Below are positions 42,691 through 51,648 of a DNA stretch of 51,648 nt, piece by piece. The DNA is from an uncultured SAR116 cluster alpha proteobacterium (GTDB lineage Bacteria > Pseudomonadota > Alphaproteobacteria > Puniceispirillales > Puniceispirillaceae). A model generated the notes under the pieces. It saw nothing but the letters and a program-made list of their open reading frames with translations. It had not been told where the DNA came from and ran no database searches. The stretch spans positions 1 through 51,648 of the forward strand of contig CACJUX010000015.1 of NCBI GenBank assembly GCA_902596655.1, read 5' to 3'. Made by a program: the position numbers and the translations under genes. The stretch's first letter is position 1. Each line of letters opens with the position of its first letter.

Positions 42691-45339
42691 TCAGGCAGAA
42701 CCGGCAACATCACCGGCAGCATCGGACAAAACACCCTTTACCTTGCCGTCAGCAGCAACACCAACACCAAATACCAGCGTATCGGTGGTCGGGTCGAGGC
42801 GCACTTCTACAATATCACCCTCGCCAAACCTACCTGCCAGCAACGCCTCGGCAAGCGGATTCTGCACCGCATTCTGTATCACCCGCTGCAAAGGCCGGGC
42901 GCCAAACTGCGGGTCATAGCCACGCACTGCCAGCCAGTCTGCTGCCTGATCATCAAGCCGTAGATTAATTCCGCGGTCGGTAAGACGCCCAGCCAACCGG
43001 GCAAACTGGATTGTAACAATCGCCCCCATATCGCCCTGCGATAGACGGTGAAAGAGCAGTGTCTCATCAAGTCGGTTCAAAAATTCTGGTCTGAATGTTA
43101 CCTTTACATCATCCATCACGTTGGCGCGGGCCGCATCCGAATCCTCATCATCGCCAAGGGCCAGTAGGTGATCAGCGCCAATATTCGAGGTTAGCAGAAC
43201 TAACGTATTGGCAAAATCAACGCGCCGACCCTGGCCGTCGGTCAAGTGCCCTTCATCGAGCACCTGCAACAGCACGTTAAAAATGTCTGGATGTGCTTTT
43301 TCAATCTCGTCAAAAAGAACTACCTGATAAGGCCGCCGGCGCACTGCCTCGGTAAGGCTGCCTCCCTCTTCGTAACCGACATAACCAGGGGGCGCTCCAA
43401 TGAGGCGTGCCACCGCGTGTTTTTCCATGTATTCAGACATGTCGATCCTCAGCACCGCATCATCATTGTCAAAAAGGAATTCAGCTAGAGCCTTGGCAAG
43501 TTCGGTCTTGCCAACCCCAGTCGGACCAAGCATCAAAAAACTGCCCATGGGCTGATGAGGGTCGGCAAGGCCAGCACGGGACCGACGAATGGCATTGGCA
43601 ACGGCTGACACAGCCTCACCCTGGCCAATGATGCGCTGGCCTATGATCGCCTCCATGCCGAGCAGTTTCTCACGCTCACCTTCCAGCATCTTGTCAACCG
43701 GAATACCGGTCCAGCTACTGATCACCGATGCAATATGCGGAGCCGTGACCTCTTCATAAACCAGTTGGAATTCGGCAACCGCATCCTTAGCCGCGGCAAG
43801 TTCCTGCTCCAGCGCCGGGATGTTAGAATAAGTGAGTTCGGCTGCTACCTCGAGCTTGCCCTCACGCTGCGCAACATCAAGACTATGCCGCTGATCCTCG
43901 AGCTGCTGCTGCAATCTGCCAACCTCGGCCATACGTGCCTTGACACCGTCCCATACCGCTGTCAACTCGGCAGAGCGCCGTTCGAGACTTGCCAGCTCCC
44001 TGGCAATTGCCGCAAGCCGTTTTTCAGAGGCTTTGGCGTTTTCCTTCTGAAGCGCCGCCTGTTCGATTTTCAGCTGAATGATCTGCCGGTCAGCCTTGTC
44101 CAGATCGGCAGGCTTGCTATCGGATTGGATCCGAAGATGGCTTGCCGCCTCATCCATCACATCAATCGCCTTGTCGGGCAGAAACCGTTCAGCGATATAG
44201 CGGTGCGAAAGGCGTGCCGCCGCAATTAGCGCATCATCGGTAATCCTTACACCATGGTGCAGCTCGTATTTCTCCTTTAGGCCACGCAGGACGAAAACCG
44301 TATCCTCAACGCTTGGCTCATCAACAAATACAGGCTGGAACCGGCGCGTCAGCGCGGCATCCTTTTCCACATATTGGCGATATTCATCTAGCGTCGTTGC
44401 ACCTATACAGCGCAATTCGCCACGCGCCAGAGCCGGTTTCAGCAGGTTCGATGCGTCCATAGCCCCATCACTCTTGCCTGCCCCAACAAGCTGATGCATT
44501 TCGTCGACGAACAAAATCACCTCACCGTCTCGCGACTGAACCTCCTTGAGGACGGATTTCAAGCGCTCCTCGAACTCACCGCGATATTTTGCGCCGGCAA
44601 CCAGCGCGCCCATATCCAGCGACAAGAGAGATTTATCGGCAAGCGCCTGAGGCACATCACCATTTATGATGCGCTGCGCAAGCCCCTCGGCAATTGCAGT
44701 TTTACCGACACCTGGCTGGCCAATTAGCACCGGATTGTTTTTGGTTCGACGAGCTAATATCTGCACGGTGCGGCGAACCTCGGCCTCACGTCCAATCACG
44801 GGGTCCAGCTTGCCGTCGCGCGCAGCGTTGGTCAGATCAGTAGTAAATTTACCGAGCGCTTCATGCGCCTCCTCCGCCATGTCGCTGTCAGCGGTCCTAC
44901 CTCTGCGAAGCTCGGCAACGGCACTAGCAAGTCGTACTGCATCAACGCCAGCCTCCCTAAGCAGCTTGCCTGTATCACCCTTGCTTTTCGCCATGGCGAT
45001 CAACAGCACATCGACAGCCAGAAAGGAATCCTTAAGAGATTTTGATTCAGTTTCAGCCGCCTGCATTACCCGGGCAAGTTCGATATCCACCTGCATCTGG
45101 TCAGCACCGCCACCTGTCACCGATGGGATTGAAGCAAGCCCCTTGTCAAGTCCTGAGTGGAGCACGCCAAGATCGCCACCAGCCCGGCCAACAAGATTAC
45201 GCGCTATAACATTATCGTTTGCCAAAATCGCAGACAGAACATGCAGCGCGGTCAGTTTCTGGTGGTCAGCAGCAAGCGCCTGATTTTGCGCGGTGATCAT
45301 CGCGTTGCGCACAAGCGCGGTAAATTTATCTGTCTGCAT
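42691..45339 (-). CDS. clpB: ATP-dependent disaggregase ClpB
   Basis: About 882 residues, close to the usual 860. It has the N-domain ([21 protein letters not shown]), first AAA module with [15 protein letters not shown], the coiled-coil middle domain (about 400-530), and second AAA module with [15 protein letters not shown]. Family features [13 protein letters not shown] and [14 protein letters not shown] are present. It threads aggregated proteins with DnaK and small heat-shock proteins. The start ATG 45339 has AAGGAG upstream; GTG 45342 is an alternative. No heat-shock promoter could be identified. Confidence 0.97.
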   Translation of the reverse strand: MQTDKFTALVRNAMITAQNQALAADHQKLTALHVLSAILANDNVIARNLVGRAGGDLGVLHSGLDKGLASIPSVTGGGADQMQVDIELARVMQAAETESKSLKDSFLAVDVLLIAMAKSKGDTGKLLREAGVDAVRLASAVAELRRGRTADSDMAEEAHEALGKFTTDLTNAARDGKLDPVIGREAEVRRTVQILARRTKNNPVLIGQPGVGKTAIAEGLAQRIINGDVPQALADKSLLSLDMGALVAGAKYRGEFEERLKSVLKEVQSRDGEVILFVDEMHQLVGAGKSDGAMDASNLLKPALARGELRCIGATTLDEYRQYVEKDAALTRRFQPVFVDEPSVEDTVFVLRGLKEKYELHHGVRITDDALIAAARLSHRYIAERFLPDKAIDVMDEAASHLRIQSDSKPADLDKADRQIIQLKIEQAALQKENAKASEKRLAAIARELASLERRSAELTAVWDGVKARMAEVGRLQQQLEDQRHSLDVAQREGKLEVAAELTYSNIPALEQELAAAKDAVAEFQLVYEEVTAPHIASVISSWTGIPVDKMLEGEREKLLGMEAIIGQRIIGQGEAVSAVANAIRRSRAGLADPHQPMGSFLMLGPTGVGKTELAKALAEFLFDNDDAVLRIDMSEYMEKHAVARLIGAPPGYVGYEEGGSLTEAVRRRPYQVVLFDEIEKAHPDIFNVLLQVLDEGHLTDGQGRRVDFANTLVLLTSNIGADHLLALGDDEDSDAARANVMDDVKVTFRPEFLNRLDETLLFHRLSQGDMGAIVTIQFARLAGRLTDRGINLRLDDQAADWLAVRGYDPQFGARPLQRVIQNAVQNPLAEALLAGRFGEGDIVEVRLDPTTDTLVFGVGVAADGKVKGVLSDAAGDVAGSA

Positions 45340-45717
45340 CACTTAAAACTCCTTCATCATGTGGATGAATTCAACCGCATGAATGACACAGCTCGCTATC
45401 GTTTTATTATCAGCGCGAAAAGCATAACACAGATCAGCCAGATCAAAGCCATAGCCAACATCTGCAGTTCATGCACCAGTTCATCCATCTGTCTGCATTT
45501 AGCCCGGGCCTAGCCACCTGTTGTGTAAAAGTCGTTCGGCGCCATCACGGACCAGGCATCATCATTACTGCGCATAATTTTATGCAAACAACATTTACTA
45601 TGCTATTTATTTATGAGGATGATCTGCATGTTTCAAGGGTTGAGCCTTGTTTCAAGCATTTAAGGGATTACGGCATTTCTCCTTGTCGCTTTGGACATCC
45701 TGTGGTGAAGTCCGGCC
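45340..45717 (-). other. Gap between clpB and MFS gene
   Basis: About 375 bases. The clpB leader should lie here. A 30-codon minus-strand frame (45396-45488) encodes a single membrane helix (MLAMALIWLICVMLFALII) but has no good ribosome site; I do not call it a gene with confidence. Confidence 0.3.
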
Positions 45718-47034
45718 ATGACCCTGCCTCCAGCACCAAATTCTAACCTGTCGGTAACAACGCGCGATTTCATTACCGTCGAATGGCGGTTTCTACTTTT
45801 TGGCATGGCGATGGCGTTCTGCTCATCTCTTGGTCAAACTTTCTTCATCTCGCTCTACTCGGGCCATATACGAGCCGAGCTTGCGCTCAGCCATGGCGAA
45901 TTTGGCACCTACTACGCCATGGCAACCACCTTTAGTGCCATCAGCCTTTTGTGGGTTGGCAAACTGGCTGACACTGTGCGTGTGGAAAAGCTGGCGGTGT
46001 TGGTGCTGTCAGCCCTGTGCCTCACGGCAATATTGTTCAGCCAGATTTTTTCCGTGGCGACACTCGTTATTGGGCTTTACATGCTGCGGCTGTTTGGTCA
46101 GGGAATGATGACACATGTCTATTCAACAGCCATGGCACGGCGCTATGTCGCGGCGCGAGGTCGCGCGCTGTCGATCGCCCAGATGGGAATCAGCTTTGCC
46201 GAATCCATAGGACCGCTTTCGGTCGTAGCCTTGCTGACGATCTGTGACTGGCGGCAGATATGGCTCGTCCTGCCAATCGGACTGGCGCTGGCACTTGGTC
46301 CAAGCATCCGCTATCTAACTCAGCGTACCCGTTATCAGGATGGCGGCGGACTGGAGGCTTTGCAGGCTAAGTGCAACACGCCAGACGGCGCTGCCAAAAA
46401 ACAGGCCGGGGAAGCGATTGTGATGATTGACGGCGTGGCCCATTGGCGGCGGCGTGCGATGCTGCGTGACCGCCGGTTCTGGTTTGGCTTGTTGGGACTT
46501 TTCACGGTCCCAAATTTCTCCATCACCGGCCTGCTGTTCCATCAAATTCATCTGGCTGAACTGAAAAATGTCAGCATGGAAAGCTGGACCACCAACTATT
46601 TTCTCTATGCCGGATTTGCGATCCTAGGCACCCTTTTGTCAGGCCAGCTGGTAGACCGGTTCACCGCGCGCCGCATTGCCGCGCACACGATGTTGCCGAC
46701 AACATTTGCTTGCGCGGTACTGTGGTTTGGCGACTCCAGCGTCGGTGTGCCACTATTCTTTGCGCTGTTCGGCCTGGCGTCAGGCATGCCTTTCAGCGCT
46801 CTCACGGCAATTACGGCTGAACTTTACGGCACCCGGTTCCTTGGCGAAATCAAATCTGTCTTCCTGCCAGTGGGAGTCTTTGCCTCGGCATTGTCGCCGA
46901 TGATGATGGGGGTTATGATTGATCACGGGCTTGGGCTGCCCGACCTGATGGGGCTCAATATTGCTCTTGCAGTAACAGCACAAATAGGGGCCGTTCTATT
47001 TCTGCGGCTTGCGACACCCCAGATCAAACAGTAA
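45718..47034 (+). CDS. MFS transporter
   Basis: A 438-residue inner-membrane protein with twelve hydrophobic segments in two groups of six, separated by a charged loop around residues 205-250 (RRRAMLRDRRFW). Motif-A-like GKLADTVRVEK and ARGRALSIAQMGISFAESIGP are present. The general type is a proton-driven exporter or organic-anion carrier; the substrate is unknown. It stands alone. Confidence 0.92.
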   Translation: MTLPPAPNSNLSVTTRDFITVEWRFLLFGMAMAFCSSLGQTFFISLYSGHIRAELALSHGEFGTYYAMATTFSAISLLWVGKLADTVRVEKLAVLVLSALCLTAILFSQIFSVATLVIGLYMLRLFGQGMMTHVYSTAMARRYVAARGRALSIAQMGISFAESIGPLSVVALLTICDWRQIWLVLPIGLALALGPSIRYLTQRTRYQDGGGLEALQAKCNTPDGAAKKQAGEAIVMIDGVAHWRRRAMLRDRRFWFGLLGLFTVPNFSITGLLFHQIHLAELKNVSMESWTTNYFLYAGFAILGTLLSGQLVDRFTARRIAAHTMLPTTFACAVLWFGDSSVGVPLFFALFGLASGMPFSALTAITAELYGTRFLGEIKSVFLPVGVFASALSPMMMGVMIDHGLGLPDLMGLNIALAVTAQIGAVLFLRLATPQIKQ

Positions 47035-47117
47035 AGTTATAGGGTCTGGCGACTAATCAAGACAGGTGTGTTTCCAGCTAGGGTCACTTCGTATTTAGGC
47101 AATCACAGAGGCGCTCA

Positions 47118-47609
47118 ATGCTTCGTATATCTAGTATTTGTCTCTTGGCTCTGATTACCATAGCCACCCCTTTAGAGGCTTCACAATCCGAATCATCGGA
47201 AACAGGGAAATGGGCTGGCACCTGGTTTACCTGTGAATTCGCGAAAAGCAGGACACCGCCGCATGATGGCTGTGAGATGTTTGACGATGAGGGCTTCCGT
47301 TTCGAACAAGGTCGGCTGACCTATGTTAGGGTGACAGATTCGGATGAGACCAAATGCCGAGGCGGTAAGATTGGCCAGTGCTTTACCCGTGATCGGTTGG
47401 CAATTACTATTAAAACACAAGACCGTGGTGAGCTCAATCTGGGGAATGACTGGATTACCGTCAAGTATTTTGGCTGCACACAGAAATACAGCTTTGCCGA
47501 CAGGTCGGAATTTCGTGAAATCATCCCGGCTAAGGATCGCTGTTTCTGGGCGCGCAAAAGGCATTTCTATATAGGCCGCTTCTCTGGCAGCGTCTCAATC
47601 CAGAAATAA
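47118..47609 (+). CDS. Secreted hypothetical protein
   Basis: A 163-residue protein with a Sec signal peptide (LRISSICLLALITIATPLEA) and GAGGCG before the ATG. The mature part contains five cysteines and aromatic residues (WAGTWFTCEFAKS, FGCTQKYSF, DRCFWARK), consistent with a small periplasmic disulphide-bonded beta domain. No family recognised. It precedes the ygfZ-like gene by 30 bases, possibly cotranscribed. Confidence 0.7.
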   Translation: MLRISSICLLALITIATPLEASQSESSETGKWAGTWFTCEFAKSRTPPHDGCEMFDDEGFRFEQGRLTYVRVTDSDETKCRGGKIGQCFTRDRLAITIKTQDRGELNLGNDWITVKYFGCTQKYSFADRSEFREIIPAKDRCFWARKRHFYIGRFSGSVSIQK

Positions 47610-47638
47610 CCAGTATCAGACAGCAACAGGAAACCACC

Positions 47639-48556
47639 ATGACTGATCAGACATCTGCCCTTTTTGCACAACTAGTCGGCAAAGGCTTCATCCAGATCGA
47701 CGGTGAGGAGGCAGCGCCCTTCCTACAAACCATTCTGACCGCCAACATCGACCAGATTGCGGCAGGCTACTGCGCACCGGCGGCGCTGCTGACTCCGCAG
47801 GGCCGCATCCTACATGACATAATAATTTATCGCTGCCCTAATGGGACTAACACGGGTAGCGATTTCATCATCGAGGCTGATGCATCAGGTCTTGCCGATC
47901 TGTTCACGCGCTTGCGCCGCTACCGGCTGCGGCGCTCGGTTGGTCTTCAGGTGGTTGAGGATATGACCATCTGGCTATGCTGGGGCGCGCCAATTGATAT
48001 CAAGGGGGTTTATCTCGACCCGCGGCACCAGAGCCTCGGTTGTCGTTGGCTCGGTCATTGTGATGCGGCGCCCCCTTTCACCACCATCGCAACCCGTGGT
48101 GAGATCGAGCAATGGCAGGCACTACGCATTACCGCTGGTGTTCCAGAAGGCCCGCTTGACCTTACTCCAGAACGCGCATTAATGCTTGAAGCGGGTCTCG
48201 ACAGGCTAGGTGCGGTTGATTTTGGAAAGGGATGTTACATTGGGCAGGAAGTCACGGCTCGCACCCATTATCGTGGCCTTGTGAAACGCAGGCTTGTGCC
48301 GTTGCACCTGCCCGGTAGTTCACCGCCTGCCCCCGGGACGGAAATTCTTTTGAATAAGAGAGCTGTCGCAACAACCAAGACAGCCGCCAAAACAGAAGGT
48401 GGCAGCCTATGTCTAGCATTGATCAAATTGTCCGATCTGCAATTTGTTCTGTGCGGTGAGGCAAAACTGCAAGTTGCCGGCTCACCTGCAGACATTTTGA
48501 TTCCAGATTGGATGCAGCCTCTGCCCAAACCAGCGCACACCGACAAAGCTGGCTAA
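47639..48556 (+). CDS. ygfZ: YgfZ/GcvT-like folate-binding protein
   Basis: A 305-residue protein with the diagnostic KGCYIGQEVTARTHYRG motif (around residues 197-213) of YgfZ/COG0354. These proteins use folate to support assembly of iron-sulphur clusters. The N-terminal ILTANIDQIAAGYCAPAALLTPQGRIL is the usual GcvT-fold start. It faces the DUF1192 gene tail to tail. Confidence 0.93.
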   Translation: MTDQTSALFAQLVGKGFIQIDGEEAAPFLQTILTANIDQIAAGYCAPAALLTPQGRILHDIIIYRCPNGTNTGSDFIIEADASGLADLFTRLRRYRLRRSVGLQVVEDMTIWLCWGAPIDIKGVYLDPRHQSLGCRWLGHCDAAPPFTTIATRGEIEQWQALRITAGVPEGPLDLTPERALMLEAGLDRLGAVDFGKGCYIGQEVTARTHYRGLVKRRLVPLHLPGSSPPAPGTEILLNKRAVATTKTAAKTEGGSLCLALIKLSDLQFVLCGEAKLQVAGSPADILIPDWMQPLPKPAHTDKAG

Positions 48557-48565
48557 TCGCGGCAC

Positions 48566-48757
48566 TCAGCCTTTATCTGCGCTGCCAAAAAGTGCGGCGG
48601 CTTCAGCATTTACATCAGACTTGCTCGCGAGAATTCGCTCAACCTTGCTAATCTCAGCCTTCATGGTAGTGATATAGGCCTCCAGATCCTCACGGTTCCA
48701 ACGCTCCATCTCCCGCACTGATCCCGGTGGCTTTAATGCATCGAGTTCATTATCCAT
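48566..48757 (-). CDS. DUF1192 family protein
   Basis: A 63-residue alphaproteobacterial protein of the DUF1192 family. The centre, REDLEAYITTMKAEISKVERIL, is a short coiled-coil helix typical of the family. Function unknown. Its end lies 10 bases from the convergent ygfZ stop. Confidence 0.88.
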   Translation of the reverse strand: MDNELDALKPPGSVREMERWNREDLEAYITTMKAEISKVERILASKSDVNAEAAALFGSADKG

Positions 48758-48983
48758 CTACTGGCTCCCTGCTTTATACAAACCGCGATAACACTGTCGC
48801 GGACGAATTATGCACATTTTTTGCACCACTTGGCAAAGGCAGGCTTGGCAATCACTGCGTTTCAGGCGTATAAGAAATAGCTTCAACGTCAATTCGCAAA
48901 GTGAACACGCCACACCGGTACATTATGCTGGTGCAGGTCCGAGCTAGTAGGATATTCGATAGTACATCAAGGGTAGCATAATC

Positions 48984-49547
48984 ATGACACAGCTTCTCAT
49001 GCCCAAGGCATCAGCCGTCTGGCTAATCGACAATACATCCCTGTCTTTTGACCAGATTGCCGATTTCTGTAGCCTGCACCCGTTGGAAGTCCAGTCGATT
49101 GCCGATGGCGAAGCCGGCATTGGCATTCAGGGATATGACCCTGTGCAGAATGGCCAGCTGACGCAAGAAGAACTAAATCGTTGCCAGAAAGATCCTACAG
49201 CACGGCTGGTGCTTGCGGAGTCTGACCTGCCGACACCGAGCCGGCGTACCAAGGGGCCACGCTATGTGCCGGTTGCACGGCGCGGAGACAAGCCTGACGG
49301 CATTGCATGGTTGGTTAAACATCACCCAGAGGTCAAGGACTCGCAGATTGTAAAGCTGATCGGGACGACCAAGGAAACTATTGGCAAGATCCGCGAGCGC
49401 ACGCATTGGAACATTGCCAACATCACTGCCAAACACCCAGCAATGCTGGGGCTATGTTCGCAGGGTGATCTTGATGCCGCCATCGAGAAAGCCGGTGGTT
49501 CAACACAGGTCGAAGAACAGGTCTCAAACCTCAGCGAGTTGCCATAA
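48984..49547 (+). CDS. DUF1013 family transcription-associated protein (TrcR-like)
   Basis: A 187-residue protein of the DUF1013 family, conserved in Alphaproteobacteria. Features are TAVWLIDNT-like start (ASAVWLIDNTSLSFDQIADFCSLHPLEVQ), a helix-turn-helix-like segment, and KDSQIVKLIGTTKETIGKIRERTHWN. In Caulobacter the family member TrcR is reported to associate with RNA polymerase; I carry that over by family. It is followed after 26 bases by the DUF465 gene. Confidence 0.9.
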   Translation: MTQLLMPKASAVWLIDNTSLSFDQIADFCSLHPLEVQSIADGEAGIGIQGYDPVQNGQLTQEELNRCQKDPTARLVLAESDLPTPSRRTKGPRYVPVARRGDKPDGIAWLVKHHPEVKDSQIVKLIGTTKETIGKIRERTHWNIANITAKHPAMLGLCSQGDLDAAIEKAGGSTQVEEQVSNLSELP

Positions 49548-49573
49548 AGCAACCAGTGATGCAGGAGGCCATT

Positions 49574-49792
49574 GTGACAGATCAGGATGAGACTGTTGAT
49601 CAGCAAACGATCATCAACAAGTTACGCCAGCTCGAGTCTGAACATCGTGATCTTGATGATGTAATTGAGCGTCTTGCCGATGACAAACCCTTTGACCAGT
49701 TGAAGCTGCAACGATTGAAAAAACGAAAACTTATCCTCAAAGACGAAATGACATTGTTGCGCAGCCGCATCCTGCCGAACATCATTGCCTAG
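49574..49792 (+). CDS. DUF465 (YdcH) family protein
   Basis: A short helical-hairpin protein. I choose GTG 49574, which has AGGAGG five bases upstream, giving 72 residues; the frame extends to 49556. EHRDLDDVIERLADDKPFDQLKLQRLKKRKLILKDEM is the DUF465 pattern of two helices. Function unknown; often beside DUF1013 and purE in this class. Confidence 0.9.
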   Translation: MTDQDETVDQQTIINKLRQLESEHRDLDDVIERLADDKPFDQLKLQRLKKRKLILKDEMTLLRSRILPNIIA

Positions 49793-49839
49793 CACACCAA
49801 CCCAGAACCTGTTGATAATTTCCAGCGAGTCTTTGCATC

Positions 49840-50340
49840 ATGAAGGGGTCCACAGACAAATCATCACGAAAAATTGCCATCTGCATGGGAAGCCAATCTG
49901 ACTGGAAAACCATGCAAGAAGCGGTGGCCATTCTGAAACAGTTTGACGCACGACATGAAGTAAGAATCATCTCAGCCCACAGAACCCCAAACCGGCTGAC
50001 AAATTTTGCGCAGACAGCCCACGATGAAGGATTTGACGTCATCATCGCCGGTGCTGGCGGCGCGGCGCATCTGCCGGGCATGCTTGCAGCCCACACACAT
50101 CTGCCGGTCCTTGGAGTGCCAATCGAGTCAGCTGCGCTGAATGGCATGGACTCTCTGCTTTCCATCGTCCAGATGCCAGCTGGTGTTCCAGTTGGTACAC
50201 TTGCGATTGGCGTTGCGGGCGCAAAAAATGCGGCCCTTCTGGCACTTCAGGTTCTGGCCCTGACCGATCCATCGCTTACCAAAAAGATGATCAACTGGCG
50301 GGCACGGCAGAGCGCGGATGTCGCCGAGACTCCCTCATGA
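49840..50340 (+). CDS. purE: N5-carboxyaminoimidazole ribonucleotide mutase
   Basis: A 166-residue class I PurE, which isomerises N5-CAIR to CAIR in purine synthesis. Motifs: GSQSDWKTM (phosphate loop), ISAHRTP with the catalytic histidine, and [11 protein letters not shown]. It overlaps purK by 4 bases (ATGA), the usual coupled pair. Confidence 0.98.
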   Translation: MKGSTDKSSRKIAICMGSQSDWKTMQEAVAILKQFDARHEVRIISAHRTPNRLTNFAQTAHDEGFDVIIAGAGGAAHLPGMLAAHTHLPVLGVPIESAALNGMDSLLSIVQMPAGVPVGTLAIGVAGAKNAALLALQVLALTDPSLTKKMINWRARQSADVAETPS

Positions 50341-51416
50341 ACGAGAATACTCTCACATCCGTACAGACAATTGGCATTCTTGGCAGCGGACAACTGGGAC
50401 GAATGCTTGCCATTGCCGCCGCGCAACTGGGGCTGCGCACGCATATCTATGCGCCTGATGCCAACACTAGCCCGGCGGGAGATATAGCGCACCGCACAAC
50501 GACAGCGGCTTATCATGACAACGCTGCGCTTGCCGCCTTTGCCGCAGACGTTGATGTAATTACCAGCGAGTTTGAGAATGTACCAGCCGCGGTCATGGAT
50601 GTGCTTGCCGCCATTTGTCCAGTCAGTCCAGGGCGTGCCGCCCTTTATACGGCGCAGCATCGCATTCGTGAAAAGACCCTCGCCCGCGAATTGGGTATAG
50701 CAACGCCACAATTCTGGCCCGTTACAAGCGCGGACGATCTGAAAGCGGCAATGCGTGGACACGGACTTCCAGGCATTTTGAAATCCTCTTCGCTCGGCTA
50801 TGATGGCAAGGGACAGGTGCGGATCAAGTCGGACGACGATATGGATGCTGCCTTTGACAGTCTTGGCACAGATGATGCCATTCTGGAAGAAATAGTTGAT
50901 TTTACTGCTGAAGTCAGCTTTATGGTAGCCCGTGACGCGATTGGCGGTATCAGCCATTTCCCGGCAAGCCTGAACCACCATCGCAACGGCATCCTCGCGC
51001 AATCAGCAGCGCCTGCGCCCCTGCATGACGAAATCATCGCAGAGGGAATGGACGCCGTTGAAAGAATGGCTGAGGCATTGGAGTTGTTCGGCCTTCTGGC
51101 TTTGGAGGCCTTCACCACAGTTGACGGCAAATTGCTGTTCAACGAAATAGCCCCCCGCCCTCATAACTCATTTCACTGGACAATTGAAGGCTGCGCCACG
51201 AGCCAGTTTGCCCAATTAGCTCGCGTGTTGGCGCGAATGCCCTTTGGCGCGACTCATATCTACGGTAACTGGCAGATGGACAATCTACTGGGCGAGGACA
51301 TGTGGAAAGTACCTGAACTGCTCGCATCAGCCGGCACCCATGTCCACCTTTATGGCAAGGCCGATGCAAAGACCGGCAGAAAAATGGGACACACCAACCG
51401 CCTGCTTGGCAGTTAA
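50337..51416 (+). CDS. purK: N5-carboxyaminoimidazole ribonucleotide synthase
   Basis: A 359-residue ATP-grasp enzyme of usual length that carboxylates AIR with bicarbonate and ATP. It begins [21 protein letters not shown], has the ATP-grasp [13 protein letters not shown] and [16 protein letters not shown], and the C-terminal [23 protein letters not shown]. Coupled to purE. It supplies the substrate for PurE. Confidence 0.98.
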   Translation: MNENTLTSVQTIGILGSGQLGRMLAIAAAQLGLRTHIYAPDANTSPAGDIAHRTTTAAYHDNAALAAFAADVDVITSEFENVPAAVMDVLAAICPVSPGRAALYTAQHRIREKTLARELGIATPQFWPVTSADDLKAAMRGHGLPGILKSSSLGYDGKGQVRIKSDDDMDAAFDSLGTDDAILEEIVDFTAEVSFMVARDAIGGISHFPASLNHHRNGILAQSAAPAPLHDEIIAEGMDAVERMAEALELFGLLALEAFTTVDGKLLFNEIAPRPHNSFHWTIEGCATSQFAQLARVLARMPFGATHIYGNWQMDNLLGEDMWKVPELLASAGTHVHLYGKADAKTGRKMGHTNRLLGS

Positions 51417-51430
51417 TCGATATGGCGATT

Positions 51431-51648
51431 TCATTCGCCGGCTGTTGAATTTTTCAGCCTAGTCAAATCAAAGGGTGTTGCCTGATAAAGATCATTAATC
51501 CAGTTGCTGATCAGCAAAAATGCAAAGGGTCGCCAGAAGTTGACCGGTGGGCACGCCGGATTATCATCTGGGAAATAGCCTACTGGCAGCGCCGTGTTCA
51601 GCCCCGCTGCCTGATCTCGATGGTACTCATTGGCCAGCGTTTTCGCGT
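51431..51648 (-). CDS. metA: Homoserine O-succinyl/acetyltransferase, C-terminal part
   Basis: A frame open from the right edge of the window to TGA at 51431, about 71 residues. NEYHRDQAAGLNTALP, GYFPDDNP, WRPFAFLLISNWINDLYQATP are the C-terminal signature of MetA/MetAS, which acylates homoserine in methionine synthesis. The acyl donor (succinyl or acetyl CoA) cannot be decided from this part. It faces purK tail to tail. Confidence 0.88.
   Translation of the reverse strand, partial: AKTLANEYHRDQAAGLNTALPVGYFPDDNPACPPVNFWRPFAFLLISNWINDLYQATPFDLTRLKNSTAGE

Noticed and set aside
45396-45488. 30-residue membrane peptide before clpB
   Set aside because: Helix is plausible but there is no ribosome site; it may be just clpB leader sequence.

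Overview
The window is a piece of an alphaproteobacterial chromosome. The order murA - DUF2948 - hisD - UPF0262 - LMW phosphatase - infA - maf - RNase E/G - yacG - tRNA-Phe, the DUF1013, DUF1192 and DUF465 genes near the right end, and the purE-purK pair are all typical of Alphaproteobacteria. A marine lineage such as SAR116 is plausible from the mixture of content, but that is inference. The backbone has balanced base composition; two stretches (about 1-3.9 kb and 18.7-39.8 kb) are visibly AT-rich and carry integrase genes.

Layout. (1) 1-3.9 kb: an integrative-element remnant with a tyrosine integrase C-terminus, an AlpA-like excisionase, a helix-turn-helix protein and a secreted toroid-like protein. 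(2) 4.0-8.6 kb: a truncated TPR fragment, then a four-gene Anbu operon (circularly permuted ATP-grasp, alpha-E, transglutaminase, proteasome-like Anbu). (3) 9.3-16.2 kb: tRNA-Phe and the minus-strand housekeeping block from murA to yacG. (4) 16.4-18.7 kb: a TVP38 membrane protein with a pyridine-nucleotide disulfide oxidoreductase, then tRNA-Thr.

(5) 18.7-39.76 kb: an AT-rich genomic island in the 3' end of tRNA-Thr. It starts with a frameshifted, truncated tyrosine integrase. A 12-bp exact copy of the tRNA 3' end (GGCAGCACCATC) recurs at 39748-39759, which I take as the distal attachment site. The cargo looks like uptake and catabolism of nitrogen-rich small molecules. The plus-strand block has a Tat-exported polyamine-type binding protein, a double cyclase/formamidase-like protein, two permeases, an aminotransferase, an aldehyde dehydrogenase, RidA, the ABC ATPase and a class III aminotransferase. 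A convergent minus-strand block has an amidase, an amino-acid-type binding protein, two permeases, a lone M16 peptidase and a racemase-aminotransferase fusion. A divergent ureohydrolase resembles guanidine hydrolases more than plain agmatinases, and a small His-rich unknown protein follows it. This gene set is the best candidate here for an undescribed pathway.

(6) 39.9-51.6 kb: backbone again, with an hsp20 gene under a probable ROSE-type RNA thermometer, a decayed MFS transporter, small membrane proteins, a VOC protein, ClpB, an intact MFS transporter, YgfZ, DUF1192, DUF1013, DUF465, purE, purK and the C-terminus of MetA at the right edge.
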